From the NCBI RefSeq assembly GCF_020080835.1, contig NC_058167.1, positions 4,340,659 to 4,404,658 of the forward strand: a stretch of DNA of 64,000 bases. The letters run 5' to 3'. Under the pieces are notes generated by a model. That model did not search any database. It was not told where the DNA came from and was given only the letters and a program-made list of their open reading frames with translations. The position numbers were made by a program, and so were the translations under genes. This document shows, in pieces, positions 20,843 through 32,752 of the stretch (positions are counted from its first letter, which is position 1; the number at the start of each line of letters is the position of its first letter). Source of the DNA: Cotesia glomerata (Eukaryota > Arthropoda > Insecta > Hymenoptera > Braconidae).

Positions 20843-23800
20843 ATATATTGCAGGTCAACCTCAATAATTGTGATGCTGCGCATGACTTGCTCATGCAAAC
20901 TGTGCGCGAAATAGAGGCAGACGTAGCACTTATAAGTGAGCCTTATAGACATCTGAGTAACCAACCCTGGGAATCCGACAGCACTAACAAAGCCGTCATC
21001 TGGTCCTGCGGTAAATGTCCTTTTCAGAGAACAGTCAACAATAAAGAAGCCGGCTTCGTAGCAGCATGGGTAGATGGCCTCCGCTTCTACAGTTACTATG
21101 CACTACCTAGTCTCTCTAATGAACAGTTTGAAGACTTTTTTGATCAGCTAACTGAGGATGCAAGAAAACACTTTCCCGTGGCAATAGCTGGTGACTTCAA
21201 TTCCTTGGCAGCAGACTGGGGCAGCAAGTTCACTAATACATGTGGAAAAGCACTTCTCGAGGCAATGGCCACACTGGACGTGATCCTTCTTAACACCGGT
21301 GACACGCCAGCGTATACTAAGGAAGAGGCAAACTCAATTGTCGACCTTACATTTGTCAGCAGTTGCTTAGCTCGAAGAGGTTTTCCTTGGAAAGTATTGA
21401 ACATCTACACAGCCAGTGACCATAGTGCGATACTATGGGAAATATCAATTGGCCAGAATCTAACAAAAGTCAACAGGAACGCCAGCGCGGTTGGGTGGAC
21501 AGTTAAATCTCTCGACCTCACTGCTTTAGTAGTAGCCCTAGAGTGCGATCCGATCATCGTAGAAACTGCTGAAGAGAAGACCAAGGACCTAATGAGAAGA
21601 GTCACCCAGGCTTGCGACGCCAGTATGTCTTGGAAACGTGGCATGAATTCAAGACCTTCGGTGCACTGGTGGAATGGTTACATTAGCATTCTACCTTCAG
21701 AGTGTCTTAAAAAAAGAAGAAAGTCTCAGCGTGGCTACAGACGACCTAACTCCGCAGAGCTGTTGGCAGAGTATAAAAAGGACCGTCGAGAACTAAACAG
21801 AGCCATTAAAGAAAGCAAAAGACGCTGCTGGAAGGAACTGGTCGCAGAAGTAGGGAAAGATCCATGGGGCAGACCGTATAAAGTGGTTATGACCCACCTG
21901 AAATGCCAGCCAATGCCATCACCTACGTGTCCACAGCTCCTAGAGAAGACTGTTACTGCGCTGTTTCCCCAACAGCCAGTATTCACCTACAAGTTGGAGC
22001 AGCTCAACCCTGAAGACATTCCAACTATCACGTTGGACGAGTTGATAGAGGCAGGCAATCGAGTAAGGAATAATAAGGCGCCGGGATTGTACGGAATCCC
22101 TAATATTGCCCTGAAATCAATCCTTAGGGCAGCACCGGCATTATTCCTGGACGTTTACGATACATGCCTGAAGGAAGGGACTTTTCCCCAGAAGTGGAAA
22201 CAGCAATGGCTAGTGCTACTTCCGAAGGGGAAAAAGCCGCCGGAAGAACCGTCATCCTATCGACCACTCTGCATGTTAGACATGGCTGGCAAGATATTCG
22301 AGCGCATAATTCATCAGAGAATAGAGGCTGTAGTCGATCCACTCCTGGCAGAGAACCAGTTTGGTTTCCGAAAAGGACGGTCAACTGTGGATGCGATCAA
22401 ATTGGTTGTTGATACAGCCAAGGATGCAATCGCCGGAACGAGATGGAAGGGTGGAAAGAAGAAATACTGCTTGGTGGCTGCTTTGGACTGTAACGGGTAC
22501 CTTTTGACGTATTTTTACCCCCGGCTCGATTTAAGCTCGCAGGTGTCCAGGATTCTAACGAGGGTAAATCTAAATTAATTAAACTCGAAAATTTAATTAT
22601 ATTTATCAAAAATAGAACCTCTTTATTCTAATAAACAAAACATTAAATTCATACATTTTACAATAACGGCGATTAATTAAACAAAACCCATACATACACG
22701 GCGTTTACTAATATCATTACCGACTTCGGTAATATCATACTCCCGTTGTTTACAAAAAAAACGCGTCGCTAATTCCCTTCCATCGGCCCTCTGGTGCCCG
22801 ATTCCTGACGGGTGACTAGTGACGCCCTGCAGGTCCTACTTCGCGATTCCCAAGGGGAGAGTGAATAAAATCCACCTCGCCCCACCTAATCGGCTGTGGT
22901 TGCCACCTTTTGGCTGAGGGCCTCCAGGTGGAGAGTCGCCTTTTCTCGTAGGAGATCAAGTTCACTTACCTGTGGTAGTCTGCACCAGGTAGAGTGGACC
23001 CTCTTCTAATTCCTCGGCCAGAAGTCTCTAGACAAGAAATTAACCCCAGAGAAAGGTTGCTCAACGGCGGATAATTTTCGGGCTTTATCAACCCGAAAAT
23101 TATTACTAACACCGAAAATTATTGGCAAATTATCACCACCTATCGCTCGCCGTCGAACTTCGGGAAATCCCCAAAAGTTTCTAAGTTTTTTATTTAAATT
23201 TCCGAAATTAAATATTAGATTCATTCAATCAATTTAACAGATTTCATTAATTTCATTCAAATTACATTTTCATACTAATTCATCCACGACACTTAGAAAA
23301 TAATTTTTATAAGAAATAAATAATTTTCGTAAAATTATTTTCCCATACTAAATGGCCGCTGGGACCTAGAAATTAATTATTGATTGGATATTTCGAATTT
23401 ATTCGAAATATTTCAATCAATTGTTATTTTTTTTTAAAGTCAATTTTTGTTCTTTGAAAGAACAAAAATTATCACGACGCGGTTTCGCTTATATTAGCTC
23501 GGCGATTTTTACTGCGAGCGAACAAGCGACGCCATCTATCGCGACGATGACGAACTAACAAAATCCTTTTTTACTTTTCAACGCCGTTTCCAATGATTAT
23601 TAATAATTAATTAATAACAAATAAAAATAATAATAACCAATAATATTTAATAATTAACAAAATAATTCAACTCATAAACAAAACTAAAACTAAATACATA
23701 AATGCCGTAGTACGGGCAGTCGACGCGGTCGCGGTAGCGGTAGCTTGCTCGGTCCGTCGATGAGGCCCGCGGTGCCGTCGCTTGTTACACCCCTCCGCCT

Positions 23801-25158
23801 TCCCGCTTATAATACCTTCTTCACAGGACATCAAGAATGCCTTCAACTCCGCTAACTGGGACTGCGTTATGCGGGCTCTAGAAGAAAAAAACGTACCAGG
23901 ATACCTTCGCAGAATGGTAGCGAGCTACTTCACGAATAGGGTTCTGAAATATGATACGAAGAACGGTACGGAAGTATACGAAATCTCCGGAGGAGTGCCA
24001 CAGGGATCAGGTTTAGGTCTTCTGCTATGGAACATCATGTATGATGGCCTCCTGAGAATAGCATTGCCTACGAGAGTCAAACTTGTAGCATATACGGATG
24101 ACGTAGCTGTCGTGATCGTCGCAAAGCACCTCGAAGAGAAAGAAATGGCATTTGATATTACATTCAGACGAGTCAATTTGTGGATGGACATGATGAACTT
24201 GCAACTAGCCAAGCATAAAACCGAGGCAGTGCTCATCACTCGTAGAAAAACGGTAGAAACCATCAAGTTGAGAGTCGGAGAACAAGAAATAACATCACAA
24301 CCATTTATCCGTTATCTGGGAGTGATGCTGGATGCCCGACTCAACTTCAAGCAGCAGGTGGAACACGTCAGTGCCAAAGCGTCAGTAGTGAGGGCTAGTC
24401 TCGCACGGCTTATGCCTAACATCGGAGGCCCAATGCAGAGCAGGAGGCTACTATTGTCATCAGTAGTCACATCAGTGCTCACTTACGGAATATCCATTTG
24501 GGCTGATGCACTGGAAACCCAGAAATCATGGAGAAAAGCTGGACCAGTATATCGACTGAGTGCCCTGCGATTAGCTAGTGCCTTCCACACTATATCAGAA
24601 GAAGCAGTGTGCGTCATTGCCGGAACCCTACCTCTTAGAGTTCTAGCAGAGGAAAGACGGGCCCTTTACCAACGAAAAAGGTCAACTACACTGAGCCCTG
24701 AAGAACTTAGAATTGAAGAACGGCAAAACAGCATAGGCCGATGGCAACTACAATGGGATGCTGCAGAGAAGGGTAGGTGGACGCACCGCCTCATACCTCG
24801 GATCGACATTTGGCTTAACCGGAATCATGGCGAGGTCAATTACTATCTTACGCAGACGTTGTCGGGACACGGGTGTTTTCGAGAGTATCTACACTGCTTT
24901 AAGCACGATGACTCTTCAGAGTGCCCGTCCTGCCCAGGAGCTGCTGTAGATGCGGAGCACGTCTTCTTTGTATGTCCTCGTTTCGATCCATAGCGTAAAG
25001 AGTTGGAGAGGATCCTGAACCAGAGAATGCAACCAGATTCACTAGTGGAAGCAATGTTGTCATCAGAAGCTGCCTGGAACGCTACCAACACGTTTGCAAC
25101 AGAAGTCCTCAAAGACTTGCGTTCCACCGAAAGAAGAAGAGCAAATATCAAAAGATAG
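20839..25158 (+). pseudogene. ORF2 (endonuclease-reverse transcriptase) of element D, disrupted
   Basis: The start ATG at 20839 overlaps the ORF1 stop. The endonuclease has better-preserved motifs than A (AGDFNS, SDHSAIL). RT blocks run up to LVAALD at 22488; a solo LTR then intervenes and the frame resumes at 23826 with DIKNAFNSANW, GVPQGSGLG and YTDDVAVV (24091-24102, catalytic aspartates present). PGLDG is PGLYG. A C-terminal CPSC...H....C motif follows. TAG 24991-24993 replaces Gln (FDP*RKELERIL), after which the frame stays open to TAG 25156-25158. Without the LTR and two nonsense codons (ORF1, ORF2) this copy would be close to intact. Confidence 0.87.
22489..23825 (+). mobile_element. 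Solo LTR (1337 bp) inside element D
   Basis: Begins TGTAACGGGTACC and ends CCTTCTTCACA (TG...CA), flanked by a 4-bp duplication GGAC (22485-22488 and 23826-23829). Removing it restores the RT reading frame (LD/IKNAF), so the boundaries are exact. It has no internal coding domain, primer site or second LTR, so it is a solo LTR, probably Ty3/gypsy-like given the 4-bp duplication. A related, inverted copy is at 29866-31521, sharing GGTTTCGCTTATATTAGCTC and a GAACAAAAATT inverted repeat. Confidence 0.88.
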
Positions 25159-25411
25159 AAGGAAGGTAGTTAACACCTTAGCCACTAGAAGGAAGAGCAG
25201 TAGCTAGTTCCTCCCCTCACGAAGTAATGCCTGACGGCGGTTCCCATGAGGGATTAGAGGAAAGAAGAAAAGGGGTTTAGGGTTTAGTGAGTAGGGGTGT
25301 TAGCGTTGAGTTTTAGTATGACGCTGCGTCGAGTCTTCACATATCCAAACGAAACAGCTATGCCTGGAATCCGCAAAAAGGATTCCCCCCTCTGAAAAAA
25401 AAAAAAAAAAA

Positions 25412-25625
25412 CAACACACACACACACACGCACGCGCACAAACAAACACATACATACATGCATACATACATACATACACACGGACATCATCGCGAAAACA
25501 TTCAGGGAAGCTTCTTAGGACCTCAAAACGTCGAGATCCGATGAAAACTCGATTTTCGAAAATCGGGGTAAAATCAATAACTTCCCGATTTTTTAAAATC
25601 TTCGATTTTCTTAGCGGGACGTTAA
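25412..25625 (+). repeat. (ACAY)n tract and M right half
   Basis: ACACAC, CATACATACATGCATACA and ACACGGACATCATCGCG lead into M right-half sequence (AGGGAAGCTTCTTAGGACCT; CTTCGATTTTCTTAGCGGGA), ending near 25625. It completes an M copy whose left half is at 17407-19029, with D between. Confidence 0.85.
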
Positions 25626-26330
25626 CAATTTTTTTTCGATAAATTTTTTGAAATTTGACCTCAGATATCTTTGAAATGGTTATTGTAACCGCTTACACAT
25701 ATTCGATCTTTTTTGTAGGTCATTCAATTTCCTACAAAAATCTGTATGAAGATTTGATTAAAAAATTGATCAATATTGAGATATGATCTTTTTCATAAGA
25801 GACTAACAAAAAATGTAAAACTGTCATGAGCATAAGCTTCCTACCAATATTAAGAGCTCAAATTTGGTGAGCATTTTCTAGAAGTGCCTGAGAACCAACT
25901 TTTCAAAGTCGGAAGTTAAAAAAAAATAATCGATTTTTCTGATCCACCCTAATATATATAGATATACAGTCTTCTGGCTTTTTTATTTTTTTAATTGTAT
26001 ATGAATGACACTGAATTACATAACCATTCGCATTCGGTGATCTACAATTCTTTCTAAGAATTAAAAAAAAAAAATTTAACTTAATTGATGCATTTTTTCG
26101 GAAGTTATAATGTTTTCAGAGTTTCATACATGACGGACAGGAAAATTTTTTGACCTATTTTGATGTTTTTCTCCGTTTCTAGTGCAAATCAATTTTTAAA
26201 AAGTGTCAAATTAATCTCAATTAAATTATCTTGACAGTAGTATGCAAAATATCTTGATTCCGTGAACTAACAAGACTATAATAATGAAAATAGTTGACGA
26301 AATGAAGCGAAAAAAATTTTTCGATCGTAG
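25626..26330. other. AT-rich intergenic, no gene seen
   Basis: No ORF, repeat boundary or known motif recognised; several poly-A runs. Confidence 0.4.
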
Positions 26331-26379
26331 AGCACTCTCTGATGCTTCGCATCATGAATCGTGCACAATCTCAAAAAAT

Positions 26380-26819
26380 CGAGAAAATTGCCGTTATAAA
26401 TATGCGAAAAAATCTATTGAACATGATTGTTAATGACTTGGATGTATTTTTATAGATGAAATATGATCTTAGAATTTAAAAATTGATAAAATTTTTAAAT
26501 CGACAAAAAATAGCCTGTAAGGAGAGGGTACGAAACCATATTTTCGAATTTTAGACTGTCGTTCGTTTGTATCGAACTGTTTTATCTTTAAATGACCTAC
26601 GCAGTGGGTTCTCTATACGTTTTCTGTTTTCTTTTGGTATTTTCCTTGTTAGCATCCAGCAAAATCTGCCATCATGTTGACATTCTAATTTATTCGATAC
26701 CTACCCTTCATTTCGCTTATGTCTTGATGAAATCGTTTTCCTTGTTCTTCGCTATAGTCCCCAAGATTTTCAGGAAAGTGGTTGACGTGAAAATCCACGA
26801 AGTGTAGTTTGAGGTTCAT
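26380..26819 (-). pseudogene. Q-repeat relic with decayed protein (copy 1, C-terminal part)
   Basis: Read on the minus strand, 26580-26819 gives HFPENLGDYSEEQGKRFHQD followed by a KGRYR block and MMADF, with stops and frameshifts. This is a protein segment I recall from many repetitive, uncharacterised arthropod and cnidarian proteins; its function is not established to my knowledge. The same decayed segment occurs at 43241-43640 and 43740-44080. Sequence at 26380-26580 matches the non-coding tail seen at 43020-43200 and, inverted, 29640-29820. A solo LTR interrupts it at 26824. Confidence 0.6.
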
Positions 26820-26823
26820 TAAG

Positions 26824-27311
26824 TGTAACGTTCCAGTCAAATTAGGGGGCGGCCTCTATTTTTGGTAAAATTTTATGGGTTAAAATTTCACCGAAGAAAA
26901 ATTTATTATAAAATTTTTAAGGACCCTGGGAGTGATTCGTTACTTTGCGTCAGCAAAGTAACGGAAATCTCTAATGATAAGAGAGTCGCCGGGCGGTAGT
27001 CTAAACACCAGCGTGAGAGCTGGGCCCCGACGACTCCACCAGGGTGTAACCTGAGATGCAACGTCAACTATTTTGATTCGAAGTTGTAAATCATTTTCTG
27101 CGGTTAGTCAGTCCAGAGCGAGTCCCGAAGCTGTGAGGACTGACTCCGCTTATGGCTTTTTAATTATTTTCATTAAAACTTAACTTTAATTTTAAATTAT
27201 AAGTTTTTATTCAAATAAACTTACAGGGGTGAGAGGTATTGATACCTTCACGAGGCCAAACCTAGATTTAAATTATTTAAATTCAACGACCCGAAATTTG
27301 GGAACGTTACA
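26824..27311. mobile_element. Solo LTR (488 bp) with TAAG duplication
   Basis: Perfect 11-bp inverted ends TGTAACGTTCC ... GGAACGTTACA, flanked by TAAG on both sides (26820-26823 and 27312-27315). The paralogous repeat at 43450-43470 shows the empty site (TTCATTAAGCAACC), confirming the insertion. No coding sequence. Strand not determined. Confidence 0.9.
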
Positions 27312-27480
27312 TAAGCAACCTAAATTTTTGTAATTTGTCACCAATTCTTCCTATAACGTCCTGTAGTTTTAGCTATTTTTATTTCCTAAAAAGTTTTGAG
27401 ACACATGTTTGAAACTTACTCAAGCTGCTCTCTCCGTCTCGTTTATTTTTCCTATAAAATTTGCATCCTGAAATAGAGTT
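27312..27480 (-). pseudogene. Continuation of Q relic (copy 1) beyond the LTR
   Basis: Matches 43459-43640. On the minus strand the paralogous region reads NFIEKMNKTVKVAWISFKNV and a short LGNK block, then PNYKNLGC, upstream of the HFPENLGDYSEEQ block. Decayed. Confidence 0.55.
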
Positions 27481-27776
27481 AAAATTTGGGGTCCATTAAA
27501 AATTCCTTACGATCGCTTGTACCTGAAACTAGGGCACCTCCACGTTGTGATGGTGGGCAACAAGACCACCTGGCGAAGTCCCTGGGTTAACGGCGTATGT
27601 GCCGTCATGGCAGGTACAAGTGATTACTTTACGATGCAGGGATCCGGAAACCCAGTGTCGGCGTCTGGTCAGGGTGAGAAAACACGCCCGCAGGCGTCGT
27701 CATCAAGTGACTGCAGCTCTTCAATAGTGGGAAATTTGGCTACTCAAGAGTATACCATTACAAGAAGTAATTCCCA
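27481..27776 (+). other. GC-richer segment with an unassigned ORF start
   Basis: The open frame from 27517 (MYLKLGHLHVVMVGNK...) has no recognised domain and runs across the E2 left terminus at 27777, so its end is chimeric. The higher GC content and absence of stops suggest debris from the 5' part of some retrotransposon, but I cannot identify which. Confidence 0.3.
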
Positions 27777-29082
27777 CCCTGGCGGTTTCGGCGACACGGT
27801 GAAAGCACGGTCGATCGACGGTTGTTTCACGGTCATTTCACCGTATAAAGTTCGTTTTTACCGAGTGGTTTGTCAGTCAGCATCGGATACCGTTGTGAAC
27901 GATGTCTACTATAAATTTATCGAATATATACGGTGCATACGCAAGTGAATCTACGACGTTATGACCGACACTGTACGCTCAATATACCGTCGAAATACGA
28001 TAATTTTACGCTACTGTCACGGACAATAAAATAAAAAAAAATATTTCGGACAGACCGGGGCTCGAAGCCGACTCATCTAGTTGCGCGCCCGAGACTTTAC
28101 CAGTTCGGCTATCTAAGACACTGTTCGAATTGATTAAATCAGTCACCTCATAAAGTGTCAAAACCAAGTCATATTTTTTTCATTGTACAGATAAAAATAG
28201 CTTAAATAAATTTATATTTTTTCCATGACTTCACAATAATAATCGTGATAAATGATTCAAATTTTTGATGATTACGAAAATCTTGATTTCGAAATTACGG
28301 TGAAATTATTAACTGTATAAAAAAAGATCTGAAAAAGAAATTATTAAAAATTTAACTGTTAAAAAAAAATATCTCATAATAATTTTTCTTGATAACAAAC
28401 AATTTTTCCGTAATTTTGAAATTAAAGTTTTCGTCTTTAAAAAAAAAAAAAAAACTCAAATCTTTAATAATGGATTCTAATTTTGGAATAACGGTGAAAA
28501 TATTAGACGTGCAGAAAATATTTAAAGTTAAGTTGAAAATAAATTATAATTTATTAATTAATTGTTGAATAAAATATCTAACGATTAAAAAAAAAAAAAA
28601 AAAAAAAAAACAATATTATTATATTTTTCATAAACAAAAATTATTATGGTTTTTCATTTAAGACTATGAAAAAAATATAACACTTGTTCCTGACTTACCG
28701 ACATTATACGCTCGTTTCACTTACAGACTACTGTGCATCCACCACCGAGTTACGGTTTTTTGACAATTTATATGTTTTCAAATAACTGTTAAATGACAGA
28801 CGATCGATCGATGATCTACGATTTTTACTCGTAAAATAAAAAATCGGAGAAGTCAAGTAAAAATTTGGTTTTTCCAAGAGTGAAGTATGATAACTATACA
28901 GAATAAAAATCATAAAGTAACAGTGAAAAACTTTCACAATGATACTCGTCGTTCACTGTCAAACGATAGCCGTTCGATAGTCAAGTGACGGTCATTCGAC
29001 GATCATTTGTCGACACTGTGATTTCACGGTACATTCACCGTCGTTTCACGATCATTTTATCGTGACCACGAATCTGCCAGGG
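27777..29082. mobile_element. E2: 1.3-kb TIR element (CCCTGGCRG ends)
   Basis: Left end CCCTGGCGGTTTCGGCGACA, right end TGTCGCC-less but matching as the inverse of CCCTGGCAGATTCGTGGTCA, with CA on both flanks (possible 2-bp duplication). Both subterminal regions are full of short TTTCACGGT/CACCGT repeats (27790-27850, 28950-29065). No ORF of note; the minus ORF at 28728-28937 is AT-rich filler. It contains a tRNA-like segment (28048-28125, minus). The ends resemble those of E3. Confidence 0.7.
28048..28125 (-). other. tRNA-like segment inside E2
   Basis: On the minus strand, TAGCCGAACTGG is a perfect pol III A-box, and GGCTTCGAGCCC, about 40 nt downstream, resembles a B-box. A T-run follows. 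The T-arm and acceptor stem do not pair well, so this is tRNA-derived rather than a functional tRNA gene. Confidence 0.45.
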
Positions 29083-29099
29083 CATCTTCGGAATAAAAG

Positions 29100-29632
29100 T
29101 ACTGATTCATTTTGTGGTGAGTTTGAACCGGTATAAAACCGTATAGCGTTTTCCGAAAGATTAAAAAAAAGTTATGAGGAATGCTTTCGTATTCAAAGTA
29201 CAAATTTGGATTCGACCTGGGTCCCACACTATGTTTGTGGTCGATGTTATATCATGTTGATACGATGGGAAAAGGACAGAAAAAGAGAAAACTTGAAATT
29301 TACAGTCTCCATGACCTGAACTTCATCCACAAGTTCGCAAAACTGTTACTTTTGTATGACTGAAATTGTTAGTTTTTCCTTGACTAATAAAAATAAAATA
29401 CGATACGCCAATGTTTCATCAGCTATTAAACCACAGAAAACAATAGTCGTAGATGAAATCGAGGCTCTTGAAGAGATGGAAGTAGAAAAAAAAGACGTAT
29501 AAATGGAAGAAGAAATGCAAGAGGAAATCTCTGATGATTCAAATTCTGAAGATAAAAATTCTGAGGATGAAGATCGTTTGAGAACAAAAGAGTTCGATAC
29601 CAACAAAAAATAGTTTACAATTCAAGAAAATC
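29100..29632 (+). pseudogene. Q-repeat relic, N-terminal part of the same protein family
   Basis: The plus strand near 29210-29290 gives STWVPHYVCGRCYIMLIRWE (zinc-binding PHxVCxxC). After a frameshift come NCYFCMTEIV near 29345 and an acidic tail (EEEMQEEISDDSNSEDKNSE). The W-PH-VC..C ... CYFC arrangement is the N-terminal signature I associate with the same repetitive family that ends in FPENLGDYSEEQ. The central part is missing, so the copy is internally deleted and frameshifted. Confidence 0.5.
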
Positions 29633-29865
29633 GTTCTTTTCATTGTAGTTACACAATTTTTCATCGATTTAAAAATTTTGTCAATGTTTCAATTCTAAGA
29701 TCATATTTCATCCATGAAAATATACCCAAGTCATTAACGATCGTGTTTAAAAGATTTTCTCTCATATTTATAACTGCAATTTTCTCGATTTTTTGAGATT
29801 TTTAAAAATTTTAAAACGTTGATTAGACATGAAAACTTCAGATTCAAATTCAGTGAAACAAAGTA

Positions 29866-31521
29866 TGACCAAGATTTTGGGAAAGAGACAGCTGAGGAGT
29901 AGGGCTTGGAAGACGGGACAAGGAGGGGAGCGACAGTGGCTACCTATTCGACGGTCCGATTTTCTTTGATTTAAATTGATTTAACTTTGTAAATAATTCT
30001 GTTTATTGTTTAAAATATGCGTTCAGGATTATTATTAATTATTATTGTTTATAAAATATTTCCTTTAGTTAAAATTATTTGTTCGTTCGATGACGCCGGA
30101 CAGATGGTGTCGCGTGTCCGCTTGCAGTAAAAATCGTCGAGCTAATATAAGCGAAACCGTGGTACGATAATTTTTGTTCTTTCAGAGAACAAAAATTGAA
30201 ATTATCTGAAATTAATAACTGATAAGTTCCGACGAGGATTTTGTATGAAAATGTATTCTGATGGAAATTTATGTAATCTGTTGAATTGAATGAATGCATC
30301 TGATATTTAAATTTCAAAGAGAAAATTAAAAACTTAGAATTTGGCGAGACGAATGGATAGAGAATGAGCGAAATTACGATTAAAATAATAAATAATTATT
30401 TTAAAATTCTCGTTCGATGACGCCGGACAGATGGCGATAAATTTCCAATTTTGTTCGCTTCAAGTAAAAATTTTGAATATGATAAAGTCCAAAATTTTGG
30501 CACGGAAAAGGCAAGTCTTGTGACAGAGTGTTATTTGTGGGGAATACTCTTCCAACATTAACACCTGGAGGGACATTACCTTGGTTCGCCTAGAACATTG
30601 GTAAGTACCTTTTGAACTCTTAACAAGATTTGGACTTCCCTGGATTTTTGACTTTCTGTCAAAACTCCAGTAGGTGATCATACGCCGTGTAGGTGGGGGC
30701 GAAGAGTATACTCTCCATTCGCTCTCGGGGTAGAGGTTTAGGCCCAGGGGTGACGGCTAGTCTCCTGAGGATGCGGGGAACCAGCTTTTGACAGTTAGTT
30801 CGCGATTTTGACGCTCACGGCGAGTGAGAGTGTGTGTGAGGATTTTTATTTTGTAAAGACCAGTTTTGATCGGATCTTCGTTACCGAAGGAAGGTACGCG
30901 TGCGTTTACCGATGTAAGATTATAGTTTGAAATCGTTTTCTTTGTATTTTCGTTTTGATTTAGTTTTGGGGTTTAATATAACCTAAAATTGTACTACGTG
31001 TGTTTTGTTGTACTTGTAATCTTTTCATTGATTTATTTAATTGATTTTGATAAATAAATTGTTTATTTTGTCTTTATCATAACCTGTTTGACTTTTCGGA
31101 TTTATTTCTTTAGATTTATTAATATATCTATTATTTACATTTAAGTGAGTTTGTTTTGGCTTTTATTTCGGTTTGTATATTGATGAGAACCCCCTTTTGA
31201 CCCTGGAATTCGGCGAGCTTTAGATTCGAGCAAGGGGGACGTTGAAATTACTGAAACTATAGTTGTTTTGCTTGTTACCGTTTTCTGTCGGTTAATTAGC
31301 TGTTGTCGCGCTGTGTTACCCAGTGTTAGGACTTTTGGTTCATTTACCGACAGTCGGAGAGGGGACCTGAGAAACGGGAGTCATATCCAAGGAAAGCTGC
31401 GGCGCGTGGATTGCCCATTTCGTAATTAGACAACCTGAGAAACGGTAGCCAGGTCCGAGGAAGGTAGCAGGCGCACGATTTGCCCCGAACGTGGCAAAAC
31501 CGTGGAAAATTACCCGTTACA
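29866..31521 (-). mobile_element. Solo LTR (~1.65 kb), inverted relative of the LTR in D
   Basis: Read on the minus strand it starts TGTAACGGGTAATTTTCCAC and ends TTGGTCA, flanked by AAAGTA on both sides (29860-29865 and 31522-31527). Blocks shared with 22489-23825 include GGTTTCGCTTATATTAGCTC (inverted at 30140-30165), a GAACAAAAATT inverted repeat, and GACGCC...CAGATGG near 30090 and 30420. It splits a Q repeat whose unbroken form is at 42640-42680. The apparent 6-bp duplication differs from the 4 bp at D, so the exact ends are less certain. Confidence 0.7.
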
Positions 31522-31527
31522 AAAGTA

Positions 31528-31565
31528 CATAAAAATCATACTCAATCTGAATCCAAAAAATTTTT
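31528..31565 (-). repeat. Q-repeat sliver between LTR and M3
   Basis: The inverse of GGATTCAGATTGAGTATGAT, as found at 42637. It links the Q segment before the LTR to that after M3 (32563-32750). Confidence 0.7.
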
Positions 31566-32562
<997 letters not shown>

Positions 32563-32752
32563 CGGTGATTGCAGTTTTTCGCAATTTTTTGCCTTTTTTT
32601 GGGGTTTTTTTTTTTTTCATTTTACTCAAAGTTTTGAGGGTGTATGGGCAAAAATGACTTCAGATTCGGATTCAGCGCATCAAAATACTTAAAGATGGAT
32701 AGGTCCGGTCCAAAGTACAGACTACTTTTTTTTGTGGGCCGGTGTTATTAAT
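32563..32752 (-). repeat. Q-repeat terminal segment
   Basis: The inverse of 37541-37740: AACACCGGC.CACAAAAAAAA, GGACCGG, CCGAATCTGAAGTCA and a repeated CAAAAAA tract. It probably marks one end of the Q element. Confidence 0.6.

Larger units (their letters stand above)
19030..25411 (+). mobile_element. R1-clade (Waldo/Mino-like) non-LTR retrotransposon D, split by a solo LTR
   Basis: Same family as A, starting CTGCGGCAGAGGAGAAACCG directly after (CA)n. Without the 1341-bp LTR insertion plus duplication it is about 5.0 kb. It ends in a 3' UTR with the GGAATCC/GGATTCC hairpin (25366-25386), an A17 tail, then (CA)n and CATACATACATGCATACATA, a classic ACAY array. ORF1 has one nonsense codon, and ORF2 has a nonsense codon near its end plus the LTR. 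The right half of M follows at 25480. Confidence 0.88.

Noticed and set aside
27517..27948. 143-aa ORF as a real gene
   Set aside because: The frame crosses the E2 terminus at 27777, so the second half is transposon end sequence.
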